Made by a program: the position numbers and the translations under genes. The notes under the pieces are model-generated. The model searched no databases and was not told the origin of the DNA. It worked only from the letters and a program-made list of their open reading frames with translations. A DNA stretch of 64,000 nt, from contig CBDCBO010000019.1 in NCBI GenBank assembly GCA_965214335.1, positions 1-64,000 of the forward strand, written 5' to 3'. The DNA is from Velthaea sp965214335 (GTDB lineage: Bacteria; Vulcanimicrobiota; Vulcanimicrobiia; Vulcanimicrobiales; Vulcanimicrobiaceae). Positions 26,446 to 36,118 of the stretch are shown piece after piece (position 1 is the first letter of the stretch; each line of letters opens with the position of its first letter).

Positions 26446-27486
26446 ATGTCTACGCCGGCTCGTGCGACGGTTGCACTCCTCACCATCGGCGCCGCGCTAG
26501 TCGCCGCGACTCGAACCCGCACCCCCAAGAAGACCTCGTTTTTCGAACATAAGCATGTCGTGGTCACCGGCGGGTCGCGCGGATTGGGTTTCGTTCTCAC
26601 CCGCATGCTGCTCGCAGCCGGCGCCCGGGTCACGATCTGCGGCCGTTCGGACGAATCGTTGGCCGCGGCCGCCGCCACGCTAGCTCCATTCGGCGATGCG
26701 TTGACGGCGCTTCGCTGCGACGTGCGCGATGAAGCCGCGTGCCGCGCGTTTCTCGCCGCCGCAGTCGAGCACGCCGGTCCGATCGACATCCTGATCAACA
26801 ACGCCGGCGTGATTGAAGTCGGTCCGTTCGCCGACCAGACGTTGGCCGACTATCGGGAAGCAATGGACACGCATTTCTGGGCGCAGCTGTACACGATGCT
26901 GGCCGTGTTGCCGGCGATGCGCGCGCGACGCAGCGGGCAGATCGTCAACATTGCGTCGGTCGGCGGCGTTATCGGCGTGCCGCACCTCGCGCCCTATTCG
27001 GCAAGTAAATTTGCCCAGGTCGGTTTGACGCAAGCGCTGGCGGCCGAAGTTGCCGCCGACGGCGTTACGATCACCTCGGTTCAGCCCGGCTTGATGATCA
27101 CCGGCAGTCCGGGGCACGCGATCTTCAAAGGCCGTCGGCGCAGCGAGTACGCGTGGTTCACCTTGTCCGATGCCAACCCGCTGCTGGCGGTCTCCGTCGA
27201 TGCCGCCGCGCGCACGATCGTGGCAGCGATCCGACAGCGCCGCTATCAGGTAACGATCGGCTGGACGGCCCAATGTGCGCGGCTCGCCAACGCGTTGCTG
27301 CCGCAAACGACGACTCGCGCACTCGCACTGGCGGCACGCTTGTTGCCGGCCGCCGGCGGCGACGGAACGGAGCGTCACACCGGGGTTGAGAGCCGTTCGG
27401 CCTGGACCGAAAACCCGCTTACCGCACTGAACACCCGCGCCGAGGCCGAAACAAACCAGAATATTTCGCATTCACCAACTGAATAA
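26446..27486 (+). CDS. Short-chain dehydrogenase/reductase with N-terminal membrane anchor
   Basis: Rossmann-fold SDR (346 residues). A short hydrophobic segment (about residues 7-22) precedes the catalytic domain and may anchor it to the membrane. The NAD(P) loop TGGSRGLG, the structural NNAG and the catalytic YSASK are all intact, with Ser in NIASVGG. The C-terminal extension of about 90 residues is longer than in classical SDRs and ends in a polar tail. The substrate is unknown; a lipid or polyketide-like substrate would suit the anchor but is speculative. Confidence 0.82.
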   Translation: MSTPARATVALLTIGAALVAATRTRTPKKTSFFEHKHVVVTGGSRGLGFVLTRMLLAAGARVTICGRSDESLAAAAATLAPFGDALTALRCDVRDEAACRAFLAAAVEHAGPIDILINNAGVIEVGPFADQTLADYREAMDTHFWAQLYTMLAVLPAMRARRSGQIVNIASVGGVIGVPHLAPYSASKFAQVGLTQALAAEVAADGVTITSVQPGLMITGSPGHAIFKGRRRSEYAWFTLSDANPLLAVSVDAAARTIVAAIRQRRYQVTIGWTAQCARLANALLPQTTTRALALAARLLPAAGGDGTERHTGVESRSAWTENPLTALNTRAEAETNQNISHSPTE

Positions 27487-27656
27487 ATTCGCTCCGCTGC
27501 TCGGAAGTGGCCCGCCGAACACCGTTCGACGACCGCGACACATCCTTGAGTCTCCGTCGGCGGTCGAACCGGCGGATGAGCGGCGCTCGGGTTGAGGAAG
27601 CGATCGTCACATGGGGACAATCGTTAGCCGGGGAAAGCGCGTATGCTGTGCTTCGC

Positions 27657-30600
27657 TTAGCCGGCGACGGCTAGCGAAGCGATGGCATCATCGCCCGCGG
27701 TTTCGACGTACGCGCACAAAATATTGAGCAAACGCATGTGTGCGATCGTCGATGCTCGCGACGTCAGCAGCCCTGGATTGCAAACGAGAACGCTTAGCGC
27801 TTGCGCGCGTGAAATAGCGACGTTGAAACGGTTGGGACTTAACAAAAACTCGAGCCCGCGCGGTGCATCTTCGGCGCTCGAAACGGTGAGCGAGTAGAAT
27901 ACGACCGGCGCTTCTTGTCCCTGAAATTTGTCGACCGTCCCGACAGCGACGTCGCCGATGCCCTCACGTTCCAACCGGCTCACGAGATAAGCGCGTTGCG
28001 CATTGTACGGCGTCACGACCAGAATATCCGCAGCGCAGATCCGTCGCTCCGGCCGATCGCGGATCGTCACCGTGCCCGCGCCGAGCAAGGCCCGAATTTC
28101 CGTGATGATACGGTCGGCTTCTTCCACGGATCGGCGAGCATTGCCGTCATGCTCCACCGCGACGAAGCGCGTTCCGCTCAGGATCGCACCGCCGACGTGG
28201 ACGGCATTGCGCACGTTGCGGCTGTCGGCGCGCAATCTTCCATCGTAGAAAGCCTCGGAAACGAAACGGTTGATCCGCGGATGCATCCGGTACGACGTGT
28301 CGAGAAAAATTCCGCGATCGATTCCAATGGTCGCCGCGCCGTCGAGCAGATGCTCGAGAATTGACCGGTCGCTCCCGACCGGATGAAAACCGTGCGACAC
28401 TTGCGGAAGCTGTTGCGGATCACCAAGCAGGACGACGTTACGCGCGACAAGCGACGTCACGATTGCGTCGGCGAGCGAAATCTGCCCCGCTTCATCGATG
28501 ATCACGAAGTCATACGCACCGCGTTGGCCGGCATCCCTGGCCCATGAAAACGTCGTTGCGGAGACGAGCGCGCATCCGGCCGCCGCATCGAATTTCGGCG
28601 CATCGGCGACCAGCCCGGCAGCAACGCACGATTTGTATGCCGATTCGGCGTTCTGGTCGGTGCTTTTATGACAACCGCGAAAGGTGACGCCGCGCGCTTC
28701 GGCGCTCTGCTCGACTTTGCGCAGCAAATTGTGCAGCGCTTTATGGCTCTGCGCCGCGAGCGCCACGCGCTTCCCGCTCGCGAGCAGGTCGACGATCGTG
28801 TGGGCCCCGATCGTGCTCTTGCCGCTTCCCGGCGGACCTTGCACGACGAGATAACTGCCGGCGAGCGCCGACACGACCGCGGAAACCGATTCAGCCGAAA
28901 CGGCTACGGGCTGCAGCGGCGCACCGGTCGGGCGATCGTGCAGCCGCGGCGTGCTTGCGTGGAGCAGCGCGCACGTCGCCGGATGACGGTCGGCCAACGT
29001 GCCGGAGTCGTACGCCGCCGCGATCGTTTCGACGGCATCGCGCTTGGCGCGATCGTCGAGCGGTTTGGCGGGGATGAGTGCACGCAAGCCGTCCGGCTGC
29101 ACCGCCTTGCTGAGCTTGATCGAGATTCGCCGCGCGTTTTCGTCACGCACGACGATTTCGCCGGCCCCCTTCCCCGTCGCGGCATCGAGCGGACCTTGAC
29201 CAAGTTCGTGGTCTTGCTCCGGGTATGAATAGGTGAACACGAACGAGCGGTCGCGGTCGCTGCGTTTATATGGTGGAACGTCCCGGCACCGTTCGAGGCC
29301 GCCCAGCGCTTTACGGTCGCCGTCGATCAAGTCGTCGGTATGCTCCAGGCGATTGAAGTGCTCCCACCACTCCGGCTTCTGTTCGCGCCGGTGGTACTCG
29401 AGCAAATTGCCCAGCAGCCAACGGGCACGCGTCGTCGCATCGAGCGCGCGCAGGCCGGCGAGCGAATCGATCTGCGGCAGATCGGCAAGCAGTTTTCGTC
29501 CGAGCTCGCTGCGCTCGACCGGCGCTGCTGCCGGAGTAGGATTGCGCCGGCGCGCGCCAAGCAATCGGAGACGGCAGCATCGCATTGCGCTCAGCGCGTA
29601 AGCGTACCAGCCACTCGCGCAGCAAGAACGTCGATCGGCAATCGTCCTCGTTGTAGGCGCGAATGTCTTCGAGTATCGCGGCGTCGCGGCTTTCCAGCCA
29701 ACTCTCAAACATCACGATCGAATCGTCGCCGGCGCGCGTTTGCGTCCGGCGCTCGAAGCCATAGAGTGCCTCGAGCTTCTTGATCGAGTAGGACGGCTGC
29801 GAAATCCAGATGCTTTGCTTGACAACCGGATACAAATCAACGAAGGTCTGCGCGCGCAGCAACGCGTCGATCTCATTTTCGCGCGAACCGAAGCCGCCCA
29901 TGAGGCGTTTGAGCGCCGTCGTTTCGTAGGGTGCGTAATGATAGACGTGCAGATTTGGATACCGGCGCTGCCGGGCAACGACGAAATCGACGAAATCTTG
30001 AAACGCGATCCGCTCGCGCTGCGGATCCGTGCCCCAGAACGCGCGATAGGTGTCTTCGGCCGGCAGATAGATGCCGAAGAGATACTCGAGCGGACGCTCC
30101 ACGCTGTACAGCGGATCGCCTTCCATGTCGAAAAAAATGTCGCCGTCGTCCGGTTCGGGTAGGCGCGCGAAACCCGCATGCTCGTCGTCCGGGCTGCGGA
30201 ATGAGTACGAGTGCTGCGCTTCGCCGCCGGCCGTGCGCGCCGAACGATAGCGGTGCTGTTCGGCGGCTTGCGCGGCCAGATTCACGAATGTTCGCGGGTT
30301 GAGCCGGCGCGGGACGTCGCCGGGCGCAGTCGCCAGCCCACCGAGGGTGGCGATGCCGGCCGATTCGAGCTTGCGAATTTGATCGCGCCGGATGCCCGCG
30401 ACGAGGCTAAGGTGATCGTCCGCGTCGCGCTGAGCGGCGCAGATCGCTCGCCACAGGCACAGATCGCAGTGAGCCGTCTCGACCGGATAGACGTCAGCGC
30501 CGGGAATGCTCGCGAGATACGCTGCTTTGAGGCGCCGGTAATATGCCGCATATTCAGACACAGCGTAGCGCCGCTCTTGACCGCTTCCCAGCACGATCGC

Positions 30601-31116
30601 CGCCGCCTGCGGCGCGGTACCCGAAATGCGCTCGAGATGCTCGCTGTAATTGCAGAGTTGAATGAGGAAATACGGTTTGGGTGACAGCGCCAGCTTCGTA
30701 TCGATGACTTCGTAGCTCCACCGCCAGCGTGAGCACGGCCGCTCGACGCGCCGCAGGAAGTCGGCTCGACCCAAAAACGTTTGATCGAAAAACGTCGGTT
30801 GATAGATGAGCGGTGCGCCGCGCTCCATCGCTGCGACAGCTTCGCGCTCGGCGGCGACATAGCCGGCACGCGACGCGACCGGACGTTGCTCGAACGCAAC
30901 CAGATCGGCGCCATACTGTTCGCGTAGTTTAGCCAAATAATGCTGCTCGTGCGCGTCGCCTTTGCGCGCGAGAAGTTCCGCGGTCGGGTCATTTCGTAGC
31001 GGGCGTACGCGCAAGCCGGCGGCGCGCTCGCTTTCGACCGCGACGAGGTGCAGACACTCCGTGAAAGCGTTCAAATCTGAAGCCGAGTGGACGAGCTGAC
31101 CGTCGAGTAATTGCAC
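27657..31116 (-). CDS. RecB-like nuclease fused to an Upf1/Dna2-type SF1 helicase, with a +1 frameshift
   Basis: A protein of about 1,150 residues (GTG start 31116) of the TM0106-type (TIGR03491) RecB nuclease family fused to a helicase. The N-terminal nuclease shows a PD-(D/E)XK-type EVIDTKLA with a following Q/Y helix, then Cys-containing HCDLCLWRAIC and a helix-hairpin-like segment. The middle has a DEDD/RNase H-like exonuclease motif IFFDMEGDP. The C-terminal helicase has Walker A VQGPPGSGKST, Walker B VIIDEAGQ, LLGDPQQLP, DKFQGQEAPVV and NVAISRAQ. The reading frame switches between about 29545 and 29562; frame 1 of the N-part continues as NPTPAAAPVE in the next frame, so one base is extra. 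Such proteins are thought to act in DNA repair or defence. Function as one polypeptide needs the frame restored. Confidence 0.85.
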
Positions 31117-31340
31117 GCTACTAGCCTATCGGACGATTGGAGCTGTTTCTAAAAACGTTCTTGTCAGCGGTTTATATCATCGGTCTGTGCCACACGCCGG
31201 GCACCCTGTGACGCTTCGGTCGCCGCTTCGCGTACCCGTTGCACAAAACTCCGTTCGATTTGTCTCCCTGTGATGGCGGCCGTGCAGCGTTCTGCCGATA
31301 CGAAAGGAGCAAGCCGCTTCCGACTCTGGCTTGCCGCCTC

Positions 31341-31346
31341 GGGAGG
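31341..31346 (+). promoter_or_regulatory. Strong ribosome-binding site fixing the MFS start
   Basis: GGGAGG six nt before GTG 31353. It decides the start of the NarK-like transporter in favour of GTG 31353 over an upstream ATG at 31239. Confidence 0.8.
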
Positions 31347-31352
31347 CTCGCC

Positions 31353-32555
31353 GTGCGGCGACCGTCAGCAATTTTATTCGGCGCGTTTCTGTATTATCAA
31401 GCTTCCTTCATGGTCTGGGTTCTGTGCGGCGCTTTGACGCTGTTCATCGCCCGCGATTTTGGGCTGTCGATGTCGCAAAAAGTATTGCTGGTCTCCGTAC
31501 CAGCCCTGGGCAGCGCCGCGCTACGCCTGGTTTGGGGGTATCTCGGCGACCGCTACGGAGCGCGCAACGTTGCCCTGGCGTCGATGGTCGCGACACTCGT
31601 GCCGCTTGCGGTCGGAGCCTTCGCCGCCACCTCGTACGGCGCGATCCTGGGTGTCGCATTCATGCTCGGTATCGCCGGCGCCAGCTTCACCGTCGCCTTA
31701 CCGTTGGCCGGGCGGGCGTTTCCGGCCGAGAAGCAAGGCATGGTCGCCGGTATCATCGGCGCCGGCAATTCAGGCGCGATCGTATCGACGCTGTTCGCTC
31801 CGGTGTTGGCAGCGCACTTCGGCTGGCATGCCGTCTTTGGACTGGCGGCATTGCCGATTTGTCTGGCGCTGGCGATCTTTCTGCGCTGCGTTCCCGCCGA
31901 CGCGACGCGCGTGCGAACCAAGGGGTTGCGCGACTACGTGCGGGTGTTGACCATGGCCGACACCTGGCGCTTGTGTTTTCTGTACTCAGTCACATTTGGC
32001 GGCTTTCTCGGGCTCGTCAATTACCTTGCCATTTTCTTCAATATGGCCTACGGCGTCGATCGCGTGCGAGTCGGCGAATTCTGCGCCACCGCGGCGCTGG
32101 CCGGCGCGCTGTGCGGACCGATCGGCGGCTATTTCGCCGACAAGATCGGCGGACTGCCGATGCTGCGGATCGTCTACGTCGGCTTCGCGCTCTGCGCGAT
32201 CGGCATTGCGTCGGCGCCCACGCTGCCGCTGTGCGAGCTTTTCGTGATCGTCGGGGTCGGCTTACTCGGCGCCGGAAACGGATCGGTACTGCAGATTGTC
32301 TCGCACCGCTTTAGCGGTGAGCGCGGGATTGCCAGTGGCTTCGTCGGTTCTGCCGGCGGGCTCGGTGCGTTCTATCTACCGAACCTCTTTGGGGTACTGC
32401 GCACGTTGACCGGCGGTTTTCAAGCCGGGTTCTTGGTTTTCGCGCTCATCGCGCTGATGGCGGCCCTGCTCATCACGATCGTGCGGAATCGCTGGACAAG
32501 CACGTTTCTTGCGCGCCGCGCGCCGCTTGCGGCTACTGCCGTACCGGCCGCCTAA
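31353..32555 (+). CDS. MFS transporter, NarK/nitrate-nitrite porter-like
   Basis: A 12-helix MFS protein (400 residues). The loop sequences LVWGYLGDRYGARNVALAS and, in the second half, GPIGGYFADKIGGLPML, plus GAGNSGAIVSTLFAP and GLLGAGNGSVLQIVSHRF, resemble the nitrate/nitrite porter (NarK/NasA) branch. The start was chosen by the GGGAGG site. No nitrate or nitrite reductase gene is in the window, though siroheme and MobA-like genes lie about 10 kb away; the nitrate role is therefore inferred from sequence pattern only. Other anion or small-molecule substrates are possible. Confidence 0.75.
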   Translation: MRRPSAILFGAFLYYQASFMVWVLCGALTLFIARDFGLSMSQKVLLVSVPALGSAALRLVWGYLGDRYGARNVALASMVATLVPLAVGAFAATSYGAILGVAFMLGIAGASFTVALPLAGRAFPAEKQGMVAGIIGAGNSGAIVSTLFAPVLAAHFGWHAVFGLAALPICLALAIFLRCVPADATRVRTKGLRDYVRVLTMADTWRLCFLYSVTFGGFLGLVNYLAIFFNMAYGVDRVRVGEFCATAALAGALCGPIGGYFADKIGGLPMLRIVYVGFALCAIGIASAPTLPLCELFVIVGVGLLGAGNGSVLQIVSHRFSGERGIASGFVGSAGGLGAFYLPNLFGVLRTLTGGFQAGFLVFALIALMAALLITIVRNRWTSTFLARRAPLAATAVPAA

Positions 32556-32956
32556 CGCGCCAATTCGATGCGCTTCGTTTCGAAAACTACGTTGTCGTAG
32601 ATGGCGGCGAACGCGATCCATCGACCGATGGAGCGGATCTTGCTTGGAGCTCGGCCGAATACGTGCAATGAGGTTTGGGACGAGCTGACTACGGGTGCCG
32701 GTAGCGCCGGCCGTGGCGAAAACGGTGCGTGCGCGAACGTCAACCCTGGTCAGCTGACACTCATCCCAGTCAAACAATTCGGCCCGCGTGAGTGGGCGAC
32801 GATCGACGCCCACGGTAGTCCCCGTCAGTTTACGGCGCAGAGATGGGACGTCGCCGATTTGCGCTACCGCGACTGACCGCTGTTGCCTATTTCAATAAGC
32901 GCTGCGGATAGGGGCCCTCGAGTCGCAACCGAAAAGCGGCCCGGAGGGGTGATGCG
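32556..32956. other. Intergenic region, one doubtful ORF
   Basis: About 400 nt between the MFS and serine hydrolase genes. A plus-strand ORF (32601-32876, 91 codons) is open but has no ribosome-binding site and no recognisable family, so I do not annotate it as a gene. The region should contain the promoter of the serine hydrolase. Confidence 0.4.
32943..32949 (+). promoter_or_regulatory. Ribosome-binding site deciding a TTG start
   Basis: GGAGGGG seven nt before TTG 32957. It supports the rare TTG start of the serine hydrolase, whose reading then begins directly with a signal peptide. Confidence 0.75.
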
Positions 32957-34177
32957 TTGCTTTCGACAAGCCGTTTGCGACAGGTAGCCGCAGCCGCCAT
33001 CTTGGCGGTGGTATACGCCTTGCCCGGAATGGCGAGCGCGCAGTCGGCGCCCACGTCGCCGGCACTTGCGCACCTGCGGTCGGCCCTGCAGCGCGACCTC
33101 ACCGCCTATTTACGCCGACGCTCCGCGGCCGAACATCTGTCGTCGCTATCGCTCAGCGTGAGCCTCGGGAAACACCTCCCGAGCATCAACGTGACCGCGG
33201 GTACAGCGCGCTATCGCCAAGGCCCGCGCGTTACGCCGGCGAGTCTGTATCAGATCGGCAGCATCACGAAGGCCTTTACTGCCGTCGCCATCCTGCAACT
33301 CGAGGCGCAGGGCCGCGTCTCGATCGACGCACCGATCGGCACGTATTTGCCACACTATCCCGCCTACGCGAAGATCACGTTGCGGCAATTGCTGCACATG
33401 ACCGGCGGCCTCGCCACCTACGACGATCGCCGCGTCTGGTATTCCGATTATGTGCAAAATCCGCTCGCCGATCGTTCCGCCGACGCGCTGATCCGGCTGG
33501 TTTATCCCGAACGACAGTCGGCTCCGGGAACGCGTTACGCCTATTCGAATACGGGCTACTTGCTGGCGCAAGAAGTCGTTGCGGCCCGCAGCGCGACGCA
33601 CAGTTTCGAGCGAGAGATGGGGCGCATCATTCACAGCGTCGGACTCGAACATACCTATTACTCGTCGCATCTCTATGCGCCCCCGATCGCACGCCGCGTG
33701 GTCGCCGGCTACTATGAAAACGACGACCCGGGATTTGCGGGCTATCGTGGCCGCGACATGAGCCACGACAGCATGTCATGGGCGCAAGGTGCCGGGGCCA
33801 TTATTTCCACGCCCGCCGACATCGCAACGTGGGCGCGCGCGTTGTATGCGGGCACCACGCTTCTGCCGCCGCAGCAGCGTCGCGAATTGATGAGTCTCGT
33901 TTCGACCAAGACCGCACGGCCGCTGCGCGAGCCGACGGCGACCGACTCGGGCGGCTTTGGTCTCGGGGTCGCGCAGCGATTCGATCCTCACCTTGGCGTC
34001 TTTTGGTTTTACCAAGGCGAAACGCTGGGGTTCCGCGCCGCGCACCTCTACTTTCCGCAGCGCGATCTCGTCGTCGCCATCTTTGCCAACAGCCGGCCCG
34101 TTGAAGCCGAGAGCCGGCTGCCTTCGCTATTTGCAACAATTGACGCGACGATCCGCGCGGCACGTGGGCAACGCTAA
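32957..34177 (+). CDS. Exported serine hydrolase, class C beta-lactamase/DD-peptidase family
   Basis: A protein of 406 residues of the beta-lactamase (PF00144-type) fold. The signal peptide is clear (residues 1-28, ending GMASAQS). The catalytic SxxK is SITK (Ser102, Lys105), and the second motif YSN is at 196-198. A late GxxG-type strand lies around YQGETLGFR. Members hydrolyse peptides, esters or beta-lactams in the periplasm; resistance activity should not be assumed. The S53 peptidase gene follows 44 nt downstream, and a decayed copy of this gene's 3' end lies beyond that (35958-36100). Confidence 0.87.
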   Translation: MLSTSRLRQVAAAAILAVVYALPGMASAQSAPTSPALAHLRSALQRDLTAYLRRRSAAEHLSSLSLSVSLGKHLPSINVTAGTARYRQGPRVTPASLYQIGSITKAFTAVAILQLEAQGRVSIDAPIGTYLPHYPAYAKITLRQLLHMTGGLATYDDRRVWYSDYVQNPLADRSADALIRLVYPERQSAPGTRYAYSNTGYLLAQEVVAARSATHSFEREMGRIIHSVGLEHTYYSSHLYAPPIARRVVAGYYENDDPGFAGYRGRDMSHDSMSWAQGAGAIISTPADIATWARALYAGTTLLPPQQRRELMSLVSTKTARPLREPTATDSGGFGLGVAQRFDPHLGVFWFYQGETLGFRAAHLYFPQRDLVVAIFANSRPVEAESRLPSLFATIDATIRAARGQR

Positions 34178-34221
34178 CCTATCTCGGCTCGTTCCGGCGA
34201 CACACTCGTTGGCAAGCGGCT

Positions 34222-35799
34222 TTGCCTTTCGGATCGCGTACTGGTCGGAACGGCGATGAGCCGGTTGCGGCTAAAAATGCCTCGCTCAAATCACGCATCG
34301 AACGGCTCGAGCAGCTCGTCGAAATGCAGAGCGATCCGACATCACCCCTGTTCGGCCACTTTCTCTCCAACGAACAATTCAACACAAATTTCGCACCCAG
34401 TGCAGCCGATTACGTGCGCGTGGCAAACCTCTTGCAGCAGAACGGCTTCCGCGTCACGCAGACGTATACCAATGCGACGGTGATCGACGCCGTCGGCACC
34501 GTCGGCGCAGCAAATCGTTTGTTCTCAACGGACATCCATCGCGTCAATCAAGCCGGCTACGGCCAGCGCTACGCGAACGCACTGCCGGCTCACGAACCCG
34601 CCGCGCTGCGCGGACTCATCGTCGATGTCGGCGGATTGTCGACGCTGACGCTCGTGCACACGCACTTGGCGACGATGCAACCGCACCCCGGTATCGTTGC
34701 GCCCGACAATGCCGGACCGCCGCTCAAAGGGCCGGTCAGCTCGAAAACCGGGGCATCCGGTTTCGGACCGCTGGCCTTCTCCCAGGGTTATCTGTTTCCC
34801 GAACAATTCAAAACCAAGAGCGGCAAATACTACGACGGAACGGGCCGCAAGTCAGGCGTCGTGATCGATGCGGATTACCTCGATTCCGATCTGGCGGCGT
34901 TCCTCAAGTATTTCAACGTAACGCGCACCGGGCCAACGACGGTTCGCATTCCGATCGACGGCGGACCGCCGAAGGGGAACGGCAGCCCCGATTCGCTCGA
35001 AACGGCACTCGATGTTGAAACGATCGTTTCCAACGCGCCGGGCACCGCGCTCTATGTATATGAATTCCCCAACTTCAACAGCGATCAATACATCACCGAC
35101 GCCTACAACAAAGTCGTTTCCGACAATTTCGTCGATACCGCAAATTCGAGCTTCGGCGGTTGTGAAACACAGCAAACCGGAGCGGCCAAAGCCTGGGATA
35201 AAATAGCGCTGCAGGGCGCCAGCAAGGGCATCACGTTTCATGCCTCGACCGGCGATAGCGGTTCCGCCGGCGGCTGCGCTTCCGCGCCCGCCAGCGGGTC
35301 GCATTTTGCCGCGATCGGCGGCACGTCACTTGCCGTATCCAACACCGGCACGTGGTCGAGCGAGGTTGGCTGGAGCGGTTCGGGCGGCGGCGTTTCAAAA
35401 ATCTTCACCTTGCCCGCCTGGCAGAAGTCCGTTAAGAATATCATCGCCACCGGCCGGAACTTGCCGGACGTTTCGTTCGACGCGAATCCGAACACCGGCG
35501 CGGCGTTCTATTACGGTGGAACCTGGAATACGGCGTACAATCCGCTCGGCGGAACGTCGCTGTCATCGCCGCTGTTCGGTGCTGCGCTGACGGAAGTGGA
35601 TCAATATACCGGCAAACGCGCCGGTCTTGAAGCCAAAACGCTCTTTACCTTCTGGAAAGCCAAGGGCTACGGTTCGGGCAGCAGCATCTACTTCCACGAC
35701 ATTACATCGGGAAATAACGGCCAATATACCGCGAAGGCGGGTTACGATCAGGTAACCGGCATCGGCTCCGCCGTTTGGTACGATATCCTCACCAAATAA
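34222..35799 (+). CDS. S53 (sedolisin/kumamolisin) family serine-carboxyl peptidase
   Basis: Acid-active endopeptidase with a pro-kumamolisin activation domain (525 residues from TTG 34222). The pro-domain covers residues about 20-150 (SDPTSPLFGHFLS). The catalytic Glu260 and Asp264 are in SLETALDVE, the oxyanion Asp345 in ASTGDSG and the nucleophile Ser446 in GGTSLSSP; the C-terminal calcium site is HDITSGNNG plus GYDQVTGIGS. All catalytic residues are intact. Oddly, there is no signal peptide and the pro-domain lacks about its first 20 residues; the frame is open for a short distance upstream but into the previous gene, so the N-terminus may be truncated or the start misjudged. A strong terminator follows. 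Confidence 0.9.
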   Translation: MPFGSRTGRNGDEPVAAKNASLKSRIERLEQLVEMQSDPTSPLFGHFLSNEQFNTNFAPSAADYVRVANLLQQNGFRVTQTYTNATVIDAVGTVGAANRLFSTDIHRVNQAGYGQRYANALPAHEPAALRGLIVDVGGLSTLTLVHTHLATMQPHPGIVAPDNAGPPLKGPVSSKTGASGFGPLAFSQGYLFPEQFKTKSGKYYDGTGRKSGVVIDADYLDSDLAAFLKYFNVTRTGPTTVRIPIDGGPPKGNGSPDSLETALDVETIVSNAPGTALYVYEFPNFNSDQYITDAYNKVVSDNFVDTANSSFGGCETQQTGAAKAWDKIALQGASKGITFHASTGDSGSAGGCASAPASGSHFAAIGGTSLAVSNTGTWSSEVGWSGSGGGVSKIFTLPAWQKSVKNIIATGRNLPDVSFDANPNTGAAFYYGGTWNTAYNPLGGTSLSSPLFGAALTEVDQYTGKRAGLEAKTLFTFWKAKGYGSGSSIYFHDITSGNNGQYTAKAGYDQVTGIGSAVWYDILTK

Positions 35800-35821
35800 C
35801 GCGTCGTCGTCACAAAGTAAC

Positions 35822-35856
35822 GACCCGGATCGAACGTAATCGATCCGGGTCTTTTT
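35822..35856 (+). terminator. Intrinsic terminator after the S53 peptidase gene
   Basis: A perfect 11-bp stem (GACCCGGATCG at 35822-35832 with its complement at 35841-35851), 8-nt loop, followed by TTTTT at 35852-35856. Confidence 0.92.
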
Positions 35857-35957
35857 CATGCCGCGAATAAAATTTGTCGCCCGAGGATAAACGAACGAGC
35901 TTCGATTCCGGTCACGCGCCTGGCCGTCGGCTAATCATACGACGGCGACCGGCTGCA

Positions 35958-36100
35958 CATCCGCGCCGCGCAAGCTTCTCTCACATGCCGCGTTGTGATC
36001 GTTGTGCCCTTCGCCAACAGCCGGCCCATCGGAGCCGTGAGCCGGCTGCTAACGCTGTTCGCGCTAATTGGCGTGACGATCGGCGACACGTTGCACCCGC
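35958..36100 (+). pseudogene. Decayed 3' fragment of a serine hydrolase gene
   Basis: Nt 36013-36085 match nt 34085-34157 at the end of the intact serine hydrolase; by eye about 58 of 73 bases are identical. In translation FANSRPIGAVSRLLTLFA here corresponds to FANSRPVEAESRLPSLFA there. Weaker similarity extends upstream to about 35958 (TCCGCGCCGCGCA) but in another frame. There is no start, no catalytic motif and the frame is broken, so this is a remnant of a duplicated or displaced paralogue. Confidence 0.75.
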
Positions 36101-36118
36101 TAACGTGCGTCTTCTGTT

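Noticed and set aside
26490..26525. T-arm-like sequence (GGGTTCGAG) on the minus strand, suggesting a tRNA
   Set aside because: No matching T stem, anticodon arm or acceptor stem could be folded around it, and it lies inside the 5' part of the SDR gene.
27650..27680. Long near-perfect hairpin overlapping the stop of the nuclease-helicase gene
   Set aside because: A 13-bp stem with one bulge, but no T run on either strand and mostly coding sequence; not called a terminator, though it could affect mRNA stability.
28668..29228. 186-codon plus-strand frame opposite the helicase
   Set aside because: Antisense shadow; the minus strand has clear helicase motifs.
32601..32876. 91-codon ORF between the MFS and the serine hydrolase genes
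   Set aside because: No ribosome-binding site, no family signature and overlapped by equally long frames on the other strand.
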